Of a DNA stretch of 39,303 bases, positions 1 through 8,141 are shown in pieces (positions within the stretch are counted from its first letter, which is position 1; the number at the start of each line of letters is the position of its first letter). The DNA is from Crocinitomicaceae bacterium (lineage in GTDB: Bacteria > Bacteroidota > Bacteroidia > Flavobacteriales_D > Parvicellaceae). The stretch spans positions 1 to 39,303 of the forward strand of contig PAZE01000042.1 of assembly GCA_002716065.1 (NCBI GenBank), written 5' to 3'. A program made the position numbers and the translations under genes. The notes beneath the pieces are model-generated. The model was not told where the DNA came from, did no database searches, and saw nothing but the letters and a program-made list of their open reading frames with translations.

Positions 1-1701
1 ATTCAGGGGAAATGGAAGCTTTCTAGAGTGGAGTGGTCAACTGGAACTGTTGACAATGTTCCACAAGAGAACTCCTACTATTTTATTCTTAATTCATCAA
101 AGTCAGCAAACAACTTTATCATAGATGGGAATAAGGGAAGCTGGAGCTTTTCAGACTCTATTATTTTTATGAACTACATGCCTAACGAGGTTCATTCCAA
201 AGTAGACTCATTGGTGATTTTAAAAAATGAAAATAGCTACGTTGCTGAATTTAAAAGTGGAGACGAAAAAGTTCTCACTATTGATGAAAACGGGGTTCAT
301 CCTGAACAGTTAAGCACAATGATGGAGCTAATTTTAGTTACTAAAAATGAACTTCAGCTTTACAGTGATGGTTCTCTTTATATTTATTCAAAGGAAACAA
401 TTTCTAGTTCTGGATTTTCATTTATTTCTATAATAAGAGGAGCAATTGGAATACTATTTTTTCTTTTCCTTGGATGGGTATTTAGTATTGATCGAAAAAA
501 CATTAATTGGGCACTTGTAGGAAAAGGAGTTGGATTACAACTTTTTATCGCAATTATGGTATTGAAGTTTCCTATAGTAGAAGCCATTTTTGATGGAATC
601 AGCTATGGGTTTGTAAAATTAATAGGTTTTACAGATTACGGATTTACGTTTTTATTTAAAACCATATCAACTGGTGAAGTAGAAACACCTCTAATGAATT
701 TTGCCTTTAAAATATTACCTACCATAATTTTCTTCTCAGCTCTTGTTAGCCTTTTTTACTATTGGGGAATTATTCAAAAAATAGTCTATGCTTTTGCCTG
801 GCTTATGAAAAAATTCATGAAGCTTTCAGGTGCTGAAAGCTTAGCTGCTGCTGGCAATGTGTTTTTAGGTCAAACAGAAGCCCCCTTACTTGTAAAACCA
901 TATTTACTGAAAATGACAACGTCCGAAATGATGTGTTTAATGACTGGAGGAATGGCAACCATAGCAGGTGGAGTATTGGCAGCATATGTTGGATTTCTAG
1001 GTGGCGATGACCCTGAGCAGCAAGCATTCTTTGCCAAACATTTATTAACCGCATCTATTATTTCTGCCCCTGCTGCAATTGTTGCAGCAAAAATGTTGGT
1101 TCCAGAAAATGAAAAAATAAATGAAGATTTAAGTATTAATAAAGAAAAAATTGGAACCAATGCTCTTGAAGCAATTGCCAATGGCACAACCGATGGTTTA
1201 AAGCTAGCCATTAATGTAGGGGCAATGCTATTAGTTTTCATTGCCATAATGGCGCTATGTAATGGCATTCTTTTTCAGATTGGCGGATGGACAAATGTTA
1301 ATGAACTAATTGCAAATCATACTCCTTACGATAGTTTGTCATTTGAATTTCTTTTAGGTTATTTAGGAAGACCTCTTGTTTGGATAATGGGTATAAGCTG
1401 GGAAGACTCCATTTATGTAGGTGAACTACTGGGAATAAAAACAGTACTTAATGAATTTGTTGCCTACCCAAGATTGGGAGAAATGAAAGCTTCAGGATTA
1501 ATTTCTGAACGCTCTGTAATTATGTCTACTTATTTACTTTGTGGGTTTGCCAATTTTGCATCAATAGGAATTCAAATAGGTGGTATTGGTGCCTTGGTTC
1601 CTTCAAGAAAAGGATTACTTTCCAAACTAGGAATAAGAGCTTTAATTGGTGGTACAATAGCTTGTATTCTTACTGCAACAGTTATTGGAATGACATTATA
1701 A
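1..1701 (+). CDS. CNT-family Na+/nucleoside transporter (NupC-like) with N-terminal extracytoplasmic domain, 5' partial
   Basis: The reading frame is open from base 1, so the gene starts upstream; the internal GTG at 28 is not the real start. The visible N-terminal part, about 135 residues, is soluble and beta-rich and begins with a GKW motif resembling lipocalin-like domains. A hydrophobic helix near base 420 then leads into the transporter. From about base 500 the protein looks like a concentrative nucleoside transporter: several membrane segments, a [13 protein letters not shown] motif (about bases 867-905) matching the substrate/Na+ site region of the family, and a Gly-rich GGMATIAGG stretch. 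Such transporters couple nucleoside uptake to Na+ or H+ across the inner membrane. The next genes are thyA and folA, which fits a pyrimidine-nucleotide theme. The transporter call is solid; the lipocalin-like assignment is an inference from a short motif. Confidence 0.9.
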   Translation: MQGKWKLSRVEWSTGTVDNVPQENSYYFILNSSKSANNFIIDGNKGSWSFSDSIIFMNYMPNEVHSKVDSLVILKNENSYVAEFKSGDEKVLTIDENGVHPEQLSTMMELILVTKNELQLYSDGSLYIYSKETISSSGFSFISIIRGAIGILFFLFLGWVFSIDRKNINWALVGKGVGLQLFIAIMVLKFPIVEAIFDGISYGFVKLIGFTDYGFTFLFKTISTGEVETPLMNFAFKILPTIIFFSALVSLFYYWGIIQKIVYAFAWLMKKFMKLSGAESLAAAGNVFLGQTEAPLLVKPYLLKMTTSEMMCLMTGGMATIAGGVLAAYVGFLGGDDPEQQAFFAKHLLTASIISAPAAIVAAKMLVPENEKINEDLSINKEKIGTNALEAIANGTTDGLKLAINVGAMLLVFIAIMALCNGILFQIGGWTNVNELIANHTPYDSLSFEFLLGYLGRPLVWIMGISWEDSIYVGELLGIKTVLNEFVAYPRLGEMKASGLISERSVIMSTYLLCGFANFASIGIQIGGIGALVPSRKGLLSKLGIRALIGGTIACILTATVIGMTL

Positions 1702-1753
1702 ATGGCATAAATTATTCACTAAATAAGCCACTTATTAACGTAACCTTCAACCT

Positions 1754-1761
1754 TAATTTTG
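1754..1761 (+). promoter_or_regulatory. Candidate -7 promoter element for thyA-folA
   Basis: TAATTTTG matches the Bacteroidetes -7 consensus TAnnTTTG exactly and lies 35 bases before the thyA ATG, in the gap after the transporter stop. I see no good -33 TTG at the expected distance, so this is a partial match only. Confidence 0.4.
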
Positions 1762-1796
1762 GAACAACTATATTTATCGAAATTTATCGTCTTTTT

Positions 1797-2621
1797 ATGA
1801 AACAATACCTTAATTTATTAAATCATATTGTAGAAAATGGAACTCAGAAGGGAGACCGAACAGGTACTGGTACAATAAGTTGTTTTGGACATCAACTAAG
1901 ATTTGATCTTCAACAGGGGTTCCCTTTACTAACTACAAAAAAACTTCACCTTAAATCTATAATACATGAACTTTTATGGTTCTTAAAAGGAGAAACAAAC
2001 ATTGATTATTTAAAACAGCATCAGGTAAGAATATGGGATGAATGGGCCGATGAAAATGGTGATTTAGGACCAGTTTATGGTCATCAATGGAGAAATTGGA
2101 ACAGTGAAAATATTGATCAAATTGAAAATTTAATTACTGAACTAAAAACCAATCCAAACAGTAGAAGGATGTTGGTTTCCGCTTGGAACCCTAGTGTACT
2201 TCCTGATTCAACATTATCCTTTGCAGATAATGTTGCGAATGGTAAAGCGGCACTACCACCTTGCCATGCCTTTTTTCAATTTTATGTTGCAGATGGAAAA
2301 CTCTCTTGTCAGCTTTACCAAAGAAGTGCAGATACTTTCTTGGGAGTACCTTTTAACATTGCTTCTTACGCCCTGTTCACTATGATGATTGCTCAAGTAT
2401 GCAACCTTGAACCAGGAGATTTTGTACATACTTTTGGGGATGTCCACTTATACAACAACCATTTAGAGCAAGCAAAAATTCAACTAGAAAGAGAACCAAG
2501 GGCACTTCCTAAAATGATAATTAACCCTGAAGTAAAGGATATTTTCAGCTTTAAATATGAAGACTTTCAATTAGTAGATTACAATCCCCATCCACATATA
2601 AAGGCAGCCGTTTCAATATGA
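1797..2621 (+). CDS. thyA: Thymidylate synthase ThyA
   Basis: Converts dUMP to dTMP using 5,10-methylene-tetrahydrofolate, yielding dihydrofolate that the next gene product recycles. The 274-residue protein carries the family landmarks: GDRTGTGT at 19-26, the double Arg of the phosphate site at 123-124, the catalytic Cys156 in [12 protein letters not shown], the [17 protein letters not shown] block and the C-terminal [10 protein letters not shown]. The frame runs open further upstream, but that extension is the out-of-frame tail of the transporter gene; ATG at 1797 gives the usual N-terminus ([12 protein letters not shown]). There is a modest insert before the catalytic Cys compared with the E. 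coli enzyme (264 residues), and Cys156 is retained. The stop codon overlaps the folA start in ATGA, so translation is probably coupled. Confidence 0.97.
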   Translation: MKQYLNLLNHIVENGTQKGDRTGTGTISCFGHQLRFDLQQGFPLLTTKKLHLKSIIHELLWFLKGETNIDYLKQHQVRIWDEWADENGDLGPVYGHQWRNWNSENIDQIENLITELKTNPNSRRMLVSAWNPSVLPDSTLSFADNVANGKAALPPCHAFFQFYVADGKLSCQLYQRSADTFLGVPFNIASYALFTMMIAQVCNLEPGDFVHTFGDVHLYNNHLEQAKIQLEREPRALPKMIINPEVKDIFSFKYEDFQLVDYNPHPHIKAAVSI

Positions 2622-3124
2622 TAGTTTCAATGATTGCAGCTGTTGCACAAAATCGGGTTATAGGTAAAAATAATCAGTTGATTTGGAATTTACCCAAAGA
2701 CATGAAATTTTTTATGGCTTCAACAATGGGTAGACACATAATAATGGGAAGAAAAAACTACGACAGTATTCCTTTAAAATATCGACCTCTAAAAAATAGA
2801 ACCAATATAATTGTTACAAGAAATCAAAAGTACTCTGCAAAAGGATGCGTTGTGGTGAATTCAATTATTGAAGGAATTACTTATGCTAAAAAAAATGGCG
2901 AAAAAGAATGTTTTATCATTGGTGGTGGACAGATTTATCAACAAGCTTTGGATCAAAATATTGTAGACAAGCTTTACATTACACATATTGACTCCAACTT
3001 TGATGGAGACACCTTTTTTCCAGAAGTTGATTACACAAAATGGAAGTCAACTTTGCTTTTTAGCAACATTGCTAATGAAAGCAACCCTCATGACTTTAAA
3101 GTTATGGTGTATGAAAAAAGCTAA
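2618..3124 (+). CDS. folA: Dihydrofolate reductase
   Basis: Reduces dihydrofolate to tetrahydrofolate with NADPH, closing the cycle opened by ThyA. The 168-residue length is normal. Visible landmarks are the N-terminal strand and Met20-type loop ([16 protein letters not shown]), acidic Asp28 in the position of the E. coli catalytic Asp27, the NADPH-binding MGRKNYDSI segment at 43-51 and the [12 protein letters not shown] segment at 100-111. It starts inside the thyA stop (ATGA, 4-bp overlap), a tight translational pairing common for thyA-folA. Its TAA also overlaps the clpX stop on the opposite strand by 4 bp, so no dedicated terminator fits between the two convergent genes. Confidence 0.97.
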   Translation: MIVSMIAAVAQNRVIGKNNQLIWNLPKDMKFFMASTMGRHIIMGRKNYDSIPLKYRPLKNRTNIIVTRNQKYSAKGCVVVNSIIEGITYAKKNGEKECFIIGGGQIYQQALDQNIVDKLYITHIDSNFDGDTFFPEVDYTKWKSTLLFSNIANESNPHDFKVMVYEKS

Positions 3125-4356
3125 GCTACCTTTAACTTACTAATTTTTGATTTTGAAAATTTCTCTTTTGCGTAAGAAAGGTTTATAATTACTTCTTTAA
3201 CATCCATTGAAGGCGCATCAAACATTGCGTCAGTTAGGATTGCTTCGCAAATAGACCTTAGCCCCCTAGCTCCAAGTTTTAACTCAATAGCTTTTTCAAC
3301 AATAAAATCAAGCACAGCATCCTCAATTTTAAGAGAAATATTATCTATTTCAAAAAGCTTTTGATACTGTTTAATCAATGCATTTTTTGGCTTTGACAGA
3401 ATTTCTCTTAATGTCTTTTTATCAAGAGGATTTAGATAGGTTAAAACAGGAAATCTACCAATAAGTTCCGGAATTAATCCGTATTTCTTAATGTCTAACT
3501 GATTTACATACGACAACAGATTATCGTTTTTAACTAAATCTTTATCGACAGAACCAAAACCAATTGCCTGAGTTTTAACTCTTCTTTCAATAATTTTTTT
3601 GATTCCATCAAAGGCGCCTCCACAAATAAAAAGAATATTTTTGGTCTCAATTTGAATCATCTTCTGTTCGGGATGTTTCCTCCCACCCTGAGGAGGAACA
3701 CTAACTACAGCCCCCTCCAATAACTTAAGCATAGCTTGCTGAACACCTTCTCCAGAAACATCTCTGGTAATTGATGGATTGTCACTTTTACGAGCAACCT
3801 TATCGATTTCATCAATAAACACAATACCTCTTTCTGCAGAAGCAACATCAAAATCAGCTGACTGTAGTAACCTTGACAAAATACTTTCAACATCTTCTCC
3901 AACATATCCAGCCTCAGTTAAAACAGTAGCATCTGCAATACAAAAAGGAACATTCAAAAGCTTAGCAATACTCTTGGCAAGTAAAGTTTTTCCTGTACCA
4001 GTTTCTCCAACCAAAATAACATTTGATTTTTCAATCTCTACATCATCCTTATTATCCTTATATAATAAACGCTTATAATGGTTGTAAACCGCAACAGAAA
4101 GCACCTTCTTAGCATCTTCCTGTCCTATAACATATTGATTAAGATGATCAATTATCTCTAATGGTTTAAGTAGTTGAAGAGAAGATTCTATCTCTTTTGA
4201 AATTTTTAACCCAACATCTTCCTGGACAATGGCATTTGCCTGCGTAATACAAGAATCACAAATATGACCAGTAATTCCAGCTATTAGTACATTAACATCC
4301 TTCTTCTCTTTTCCACAGAAAGAACATCGAATAGTATCGTTTTTTGACTTTGACAT
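3121..4356 (-). CDS. clpX: ATP-dependent Clp protease ATP-binding subunit ClpX
   Basis: AAA+ unfoldase that feeds tagged substrates to ClpP. The 411-residue protein has, in order, the N-terminal zinc-binding domain (Cys11, Cys14, Cys33, Cys36), Walker A GETGTGKT at 117-124, the pore-1 loop GYVG at 150-153, Walker B IVFIDEID at 178-185, the RKH loop at 226-228 and the ClpP-docking IGF tripeptide at 265-267, followed by the C-terminal small AAA domain with a sensor-2 GARGLR. All expected functional elements are present. It follows clpP on the same strand after 70 bp, the usual partnership. A candidate promoter sits immediately upstream of the ATG (see 4362-4369). Confidence 0.98.
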   Translation of the reverse strand: MSKSKNDTIRCSFCGKEKKDVNVLIAGITGHICDSCITQANAIVQEDVGLKISKEIESSLQLLKPLEIIDHLNQYVIGQEDAKKVLSVAVYNHYKRLLYKDNKDDVEIEKSNVILVGETGTGKTLLAKSIAKLLNVPFCIADATVLTEAGYVGEDVESILSRLLQSADFDVASAERGIVFIDEIDKVARKSDNPSITRDVSGEGVQQAMLKLLEGAVVSVPPQGGRKHPEQKMIQIETKNILFICGGAFDGIKKIIERRVKTQAIGFGSVDKDLVKNDNLLSYVNQLDIKKYGLIPELIGRFPVLTYLNPLDKKTLREILSKPKNALIKQYQKLFEIDNISLKIEDAVLDFIVEKAIELKLGARGLRSICEAILTDAMFDAPSMDVKEVIINLSYAKEKFSKSKISKLKVA

Positions 4357-4361
4357 TTTTA

Positions 4362-4369
4362 CAAAGGTA
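4362..4369 (-). promoter_or_regulatory. Candidate -7 element directly before clpX
   Basis: Read on the minus strand this is TACCTTTG, an exact TAnnTTTG match, ending only 5 bases before the clpX ATG (4354-4356). If used, transcription would begin at or within a base or two of the start codon, giving a leaderless or nearly leaderless clpX message. No -33 TTG at normal spacing is visible, so a chance match is possible. Confidence 0.3.
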
Positions 4370-4373
4370 ATAA

Positions 4374-4394
4374 ATAGCTAGCTGTTTTAGCTAT
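4374..4394. promoter_or_regulatory. 7-bp inverted repeat between clpP and clpX
   Basis: ATAGCTA at 4374-4380 and TAGCTAT at 4388-4394 form a perfect 7-bp stem with a 7-base loop. It has no adjacent T-run on the minus strand, so it is not a classical terminator. It could tune read-through from clpP into clpX or be a protein-binding dyad; function unknown. Confidence 0.3.
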
Positions 4395-4426
4395 CTACAA
4401 AAAAGACATAACTTATTAGTTGATAA

Positions 4427-5119
4427 TTACTTTGGATTTCTGATTAAAACCTCATCGATCATACCGTATTCTTTGGCTTCATGAGAAATCATCCAATAAT
4501 CTCTATCACTATCTTTCCATACTTGCTTTTCATCTTTTCCAGTGTGGTGAGAAATAATAGAATAAAGCTCCTTTTTAAGCTTTTGAATTTCTCTAGCTGT
4601 AATTTCAATATCAGAAGCTTGCCCTTGAGCGCCCCCTAATGGTTGATGAATCATCACCCTTGAATGTTTTAAACCAGTTCGTTTACCAGCTGCACCAGCA
4701 CACAACAAAACAGCCCCCATAGAAGCGGCCATACCAATACAGATAGTAGATACATCTGGATTTATATACTGCATAGTATCGTAAATACCTAAACCGGCAT
4801 AAACAGAACCACCAGGTGAATTGATATAAATCTGAATATCTTTTTTAGCGTCTATAGACTCTAAAAACAACAATTGTGCTGTTACAATATTGGCAACATA
4901 ATCATCAATACCTGTTCCTAAAAAGATAATACGATCCATCATCAATCTAGAAAAAACATCCATTACCGCAATGTTCATCTGGCGTTCTTCAATAATATTT
5001 GGAGTCATATTTGAAGGAACCTTAGAAATGGCAGACATGTAATTATCAACCGTTAGGCTAGATATACCCATATGCTTTACAGCATATTTTTTAAATTCAT
5101 TTTGGTCAAAATTATGCAT
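4427..5119 (-). CDS. clpP: ATP-dependent Clp protease proteolytic subunit ClpP
   Basis: Serine peptidase that assembles into a tetradecameric barrel and degrades proteins delivered by ClpX. The catalytic triad is visible: Ser133 in GMAASMGAV, His158 in MIHQPLGG and Asp207 in SDRDYWM, with the same spacing (25 and 49 residues) as in E. coli ClpP. The 230-residue length is slightly long because of an N-terminal region of about 35 residues before the core, probably a propeptide. It lies between the trigger factor gene (87 bp upstream) and clpX (70 bp downstream), the widespread tig-clpP-clpX order linking folding of new chains with turnover. Confidence 0.98.
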   Translation of the reverse strand: MHNFDQNEFKKYAVKHMGISSLTVDNYMSAISKVPSNMTPNIIEERQMNIAVMDVFSRLMMDRIIFLGTGIDDYVANIVTAQLLFLESIDAKKDIQIYINSPGGSVYAGLGIYDTMQYINPDVSTICIGMAASMGAVLLCAGAAGKRTGLKHSRVMIHQPLGGAQGQASDIEITAREIQKLKKELYSIISHHTGKDEKQVWKDSDRDYWMISHEAKEYGMIDEVLIRNPK

Positions 5120-5147
5120 AGTTATACGTTCTTTAATTTTTGATGGT

Positions 5148-5176
5148 TAAAGTTAACATTTATAGAATGGATTCAA
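5148..5176 (-). promoter_or_regulatory. Candidate promoter for clpP-clpX
   Basis: On the minus strand, TTG (5174-5176) is followed after 18 bases by TAACTTTA (5148-5155), seven of eight matches to the Bacteroidetes -7 consensus. It sits in the 87-bp gap between tig and clpP, about 28 bases before the clpP ATG. Confidence 0.35.
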
Positions 5177-5206
5177 CACCATTATATAAGAAACAAACAA
5201 AAGAAA

Positions 5207-6559
5207 TTACATTTGGGAAGCAAGCTTCACAAAATCATCGTAAGACACCTGCTTCTCAGCAATTTTTAAATTTTCTTTTAAGAACGTCAGCACCTTTTGA
5301 TCGTACATCATGTCAAAAATCTTTCTAGACTCTTCTTTGTTAGAAAGAACATTCTGAGCCGCTTTAGAAAGTTCTTCATCAGCAGGAATCATCATTCCAT
5401 ATTGACTATACTGTGAAGCTAATAGTTCTTTAGTTTTAGCAACTACTTCATCACTCTCCACCTTAATTTCATTGTCTTTAATAATACGATTTTCAATCAA
5501 TTGCCACTTTAAACTTTTAGCATACTCATCGTATTCTTTTTCCAATTGATCTTTAGTAGCTTCTTTGTTAGTTGCTAAAATCCATTTTTTCAAAAACTCG
5601 TTGGGTAAATCCAACTTCAGTTTTTTGATTAATGTTTCTGAAACATGTTTTTTAAATATTCTATCACTATCTCCGATAAACATTTTTTCTAAATCGTCAC
5701 TAACCCTATTTCTGAAAGAAGCCAAATCATCAACTTCTCCCTGTCCAAAAACCTTATCAAATAATGCGTTATCTAAATTAGCTGGAGAAAGTCTCTTAAT
5801 TTCAGTAACCGTTAGCTGAACATTTCTGTCGTAGGCAGCGGCCCTGTCCTTATCAATTCCTAGCATTGCAGCCATGTCCGCCTCACCCTTAGATATTTTT
5901 CTTGGATCAACTACTAGAACATCTGATGACTTAAGTCCAATTAGTTTCTTTTTTGATTTTTTGTCATCAACAAACTCTACAGAAACAGTAGAAGATTGAT
6001 TGAAACCATCCTCAACAACATTATCATCTTTATCTAGCTCCCTAAATGAAGCCATTATCATGTCTTTATCAGAAGATTCATCCACAACTGCTAACTTACC
6101 ATACCTTTTTGCAAAGTCTTCAATCTGTTTGTCAATTAATTTATCGTCAACTTTAACCTTGTGAAAAGTATGTTTATCTCTGCCAGGTAATTTAAGTTCA
6201 AATTCTGGAGCAATTCCAATTTCATATTCGAATTCAAAATCTCCAGGATTTTTCCAATCAATAGTTAAGTTTTCATCAGCTTTTGGTAGAGGATTACCTA
6301 GAATATTAATTTCGTTTTCAGTGATGTGTTTTTGAATTGACTGACTTAAAATTTTATCAATTTCTTCAGCTAAAATCGAAGGTCCATATTTCTTTTTAAT
6401 TACTGAAGTAGGAATATGTCCTTTTCTAAAACCAGGTAATTGAACTTGTTTTTTATAATTCTTCAATGAACTTTCATAAGAGCCATTGTAATCTTCATTA
6501 CTTATTTTTACCCTTAAAACAGCATTTAATGCATCAATGTTTTCTATTTTAACATCCAT
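5207..6559 (-). CDS. tig: Trigger factor
   Basis: Ribosome-associated chaperone that receives nascent chains at the exit tunnel. The N-terminal ribosome-binding domain is clear, with the signature GFRKGHIP at 43-50, followed by VIKKKYG. The central region (about 150-265), where E. coli trigger factor has its FKBP-type prolyl isomerase domain, is strongly divergent and lacks the recognisable GFE/L.GM core, as in other Bacteroidetes members. The helical C-terminal chaperone arm follows to residue 450. The gene lies 63 bp downstream of tRNA-Leu on the same strand and 87 bp upstream of clpP. No separate -7 element is evident just upstream, so it may be transcribed from the tRNA promoter. Confidence 0.93.
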   Translation of the reverse strand: MDVKIENIDALNAVLRVKISNEDYNGSYESSLKNYKKQVQLPGFRKGHIPTSVIKKKYGPSILAEEIDKILSQSIQKHITENEINILGNPLPKADENLTIDWKNPGDFEFEYEIGIAPEFELKLPGRDKHTFHKVKVDDKLIDKQIEDFAKRYGKLAVVDESSDKDMIMASFRELDKDDNVVEDGFNQSSTVSVEFVDDKKSKKKLIGLKSSDVLVVDPRKISKGEADMAAMLGIDKDRAAAYDRNVQLTVTEIKRLSPANLDNALFDKVFGQGEVDDLASFRNRVSDDLEKMFIGDSDRIFKKHVSETLIKKLKLDLPNEFLKKWILATNKEATKDQLEKEYDEYAKSLKWQLIENRIIKDNEIKVESDEVVAKTKELLASQYSQYGMMIPADEELSKAAQNVLSNKEESRKIFDMMYDQKVLTFLKENLKIAEKQVSYDDFVKLASQM

Positions 6560-6622
6560 AATTAATCTTCATTTAAAACATAAAAATGGCATAAGTAAAA
6601 CTTACACCATTTATATAACTTG

Positions 6623-6704
6623 TGCGGGTAAAGGGAGTCGAACCCCCACGCCTCGCGGCACTAGATCCTAAGTCTAGCGTGTCTACCAATTCCACCATAC
6701 CCGC
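6623..6704 (-). tRNA. tRNA-Leu (anticodon UAG)
   Basis: On the minus strand the gene begins GCGGGTA and ends TACCCGC plus discriminator A, a perfect 7-bp acceptor stem. The anticodon stem CTAGA/TCTAG encloses the loop CTTAGGA, giving anticodon TAG and so Leu (CUA family). A long class II variable arm containing GCCGCGAGGCG follows, then the T arm around GTTCGACT (with two G-U pairs). The D arm carries TTGGTAGAC. The sequence resembles E. coli tRNA-Leu(UAG). CCA is not encoded at the 3' end. Confidence 0.96.
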
Positions 6705-6736
6705 AAAATTTTGAATCTTTATCCAAAAATGGTCTG

Positions 6737-6766
6737 CAAAGTTATTTAATTTTATTAAAAACAAAA
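6737..6766 (-). promoter_or_regulatory. Promoter for tRNA-Leu (and possibly tig)
   Basis: On the minus strand, TTTTG (6762-6766) is followed after 17 bases by TAACTTTG (6737-6744), an exact -7 consensus. The -7 element ends about 33 bases before the mature tRNA 5' end, a sensible leader length. The spacer is a little short of the usual 19-21 bases. Confidence 0.5.
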
Positions 6767-6789
6767 GTTTAACCTCAATTTTGTTCTGT

Positions 6790-6797
6790 TAACTTTG
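6790..6797 (+). promoter_or_regulatory. -7 promoter element for the flavin reductase-like gene
   Basis: TAACTTTG is an exact Bacteroidetes -7 match, 19 bases before the ATG at 6817. The same octamer occurs on the other strand at 6737-6744, so this gap holds two divergent promoters with identical -7 elements. The -33 element is weak. Confidence 0.5.
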
Positions 6798-6816
6798 TAA
6801 TCAAAATAAATCAACT

Positions 6817-7710
6817 ATGCTTACAATAGATCCCATTGAATTAGGAAATCCTAAAGCCCATCATTACCTATTAGGTGCTGTAGGGCCAAGACCCATTTGT
6901 TTTGCCAGTACAATTGATTCAAAAGGCAATCGAAATCTAGCCCCCTTTTCTTTCTTCAATGTCTTTAGTTCAAACCCACCTGTTGCCATTTTTTCTCCTG
7001 CAAGAAGCGGAAGAACAGGTAAACAAAAAGACACTTACAACAACGTCAAACAGGTGTCTGAAGTAGTGATTAATTTGGTTAACTATAATATGGTAGAGCA
7101 AATGTCTCTATCAAGTTCTCCATATCAACCAAATGTTGATGAATTTATAAAAAGTGGATTTACACCAATTGCATCAGAGACTATTCGCCCATACAGGGTT
7201 AAAGAATCTCCTGTACAAATGGAATGTGACGTATTTAATATTATGGAGCTAGGCGAAAATGGTGGAGCTGGGAATCTAATTATGTGTAAAATCAAAAAAA
7301 TTCATATTCAAGATGACATTCTTGACAACAACAATATGATCGACCAACATAAAATTGATTTGGTTTCTAGAATGGGTGGAAATTGGTACTGTCGATCGGA
7401 TAAAAATTCAATGTTTGAAATTACAAAGCCCATTACAACTTGTGGTATTGGTTTTGATAACATTCCCAATGAAATACTAAACAGCTCAATACTATCAGGA
7501 AACGACTTAGGTAAGCTAGGAGGCATAGAACAATTGCCAAACGAAACAGAAGTTAATGAATACAAACTAACGGATTTAAGTGAGTTGTTTATTGAATATG
7601 AGGACAATCAGAAACAGCTTGAACTTGTATTACACCAAAAGGCTAAATCAATGTTAAATGAAGACTTATTAGAAGAAGCCTGGAAAACATTATTGGCATT
7701 TAACAACTAA
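6817..7710 (+). CDS. Flavin reductase-like FMN-binding split-barrel protein
   Basis: Belongs to the flavin reductase-like (DIM6/NTAB, PNPOx-fold) family, which binds FMN and often supplies reduced flavin or acts as an FMN oxidoreductase. The family N-terminus is visible: a PRPICFASTID segment followed by NLAPFSFFNVFSSNPP, the typical FMN-phosphate binding loop, and later a TYNNVKQVSEVVINLV segment. At 297 residues it is longer than minimal family members (about 200); the last 90 residues are a helical tail of unknown role. The substrate cannot be deduced. It stands alone between a divergent tRNA and the DUF3127 gene, with its own -7 element. Confidence 0.85.
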   Translation: MLTIDPIELGNPKAHHYLLGAVGPRPICFASTIDSKGNRNLAPFSFFNVFSSNPPVAIFSPARSGRTGKQKDTYNNVKQVSEVVINLVNYNMVEQMSLSSSPYQPNVDEFIKSGFTPIASETIRPYRVKESPVQMECDVFNIMELGENGGAGNLIMCKIKKIHIQDDILDNNNMIDQHKIDLVSRMGGNWYCRSDKNSMFEITKPITTCGIGFDNIPNEILNSSILSGNDLGKLGGIEQLPNETEVNEYKLTDLSELFIEYEDNQKQLELVLHQKAKSMLNEDLLEEAWKTLLAFNN

Positions 7711-7737
7711 CTTATTTTCATTAACTGGTAAAAAGTT

Positions 7738-7745
7738 TAGCTTTG
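7738..7745 (+). promoter_or_regulatory. -7 promoter element for the DUF3127-atoE pair
   Basis: TAGCTTTG matches TAnnTTTG exactly and lies 23 bases before the ATG at 7769. A TTTTC at 7715-7719 is a possible weak -33 element, 18 bases upstream. Confidence 0.45.
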
Positions 7746-7768
7746 CTAAAAAATAAACAATCAAAATT

Positions 7769-8134
7769 ATGAGTCTAACAATAAAAGGGCAATTGGTAAG
7801 AATATTAGATCCAGAAAGTGGAACCAGCAAAGCAGGCAAACAATGGAAAAAACAATCTTTTTTAGTAAATACTGGCGCTCAGTATAATCCTGAAATATGT
7901 TTTCAGCTTTTTGGAGAAGATAAAATTCAGATGTTAGACGGGATCAATAGTGGCGATCAAATTGAAGTCTCTTTTAACATTTCATCTAGAGAATATAATG
8001 GTCGTTACTTTCATAATATTGATGCATGGAAAATTACCAAAGAAACCATTGCTGACAATAATCCAGAATCGATTTCACCTGACTTGGATTTGGAACCTCT
8101 TGGAGAGGATGAAGCAGATGATCTACCGTTTTAA
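7769..8134 (+). CDS. DUF3127 family protein (SSB-like OB-fold with acidic C-terminal tip)
   Basis: A 121-residue protein resembling the Bacteroidetes DUF3127 family. The first 95 residues look beta-rich and OB-like (MSLTIKGQLVRILDPESG, then FLVNTGAQYNPEICFQLFGE). The last 20 residues are acidic and end in DDLPF, the same kind of tip that single-stranded DNA-binding proteins use to recruit repair and replication partners. Conserved ssDNA-contacting aromatics of canonical SSB cannot be assigned, so nucleic acid binding is inference. It is 7 bp upstream of the fatty-acid transporter gene and probably shares its transcript, although no functional link is obvious. Confidence 0.75.
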   Translation: MSLTIKGQLVRILDPESGTSKAGKQWKKQSFLVNTGAQYNPEICFQLFGEDKIQMLDGINSGDQIEVSFNISSREYNGRYFHNIDAWKITKETIADNNPESISPDLDLEPLGEDEADDLPF

Positions 8135-8141
8135 ATAAATC

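Noticed and set aside
870-1268. 132-residue open frame antisense to the nucleoside transporter
   Set aside because: It lies wholly within a well-supported gene, has low-complexity composition and no recognisable family; it is a shadow frame.
1539-1796. Longer thyA start giving an 86-residue extension
   Set aside because: The extension is the end of the transporter gene read in another frame, rich in Trp, Asn and Tyr, and thymidylate synthase starts normally at ATG 1797.
5140-5328. 62-residue plus-strand frame between clpP and tig
   Set aside because: Its 3' half is antisense to the trigger factor C-terminus and it resembles no protein family.
6573-6764. 63-residue frame over the tRNA-Leu gene
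   Set aside because: The MVELVDTLDLGSSAARRGGS string is the typical false translation of a tRNA-Leu gene.
7769-8134. Canonical single-stranded DNA-binding protein (ssb)
   Set aside because: The acidic DDLPF tip is SSB-like, but the core lacks the length and recognisable motifs of SSB and fits DUF3127 better.
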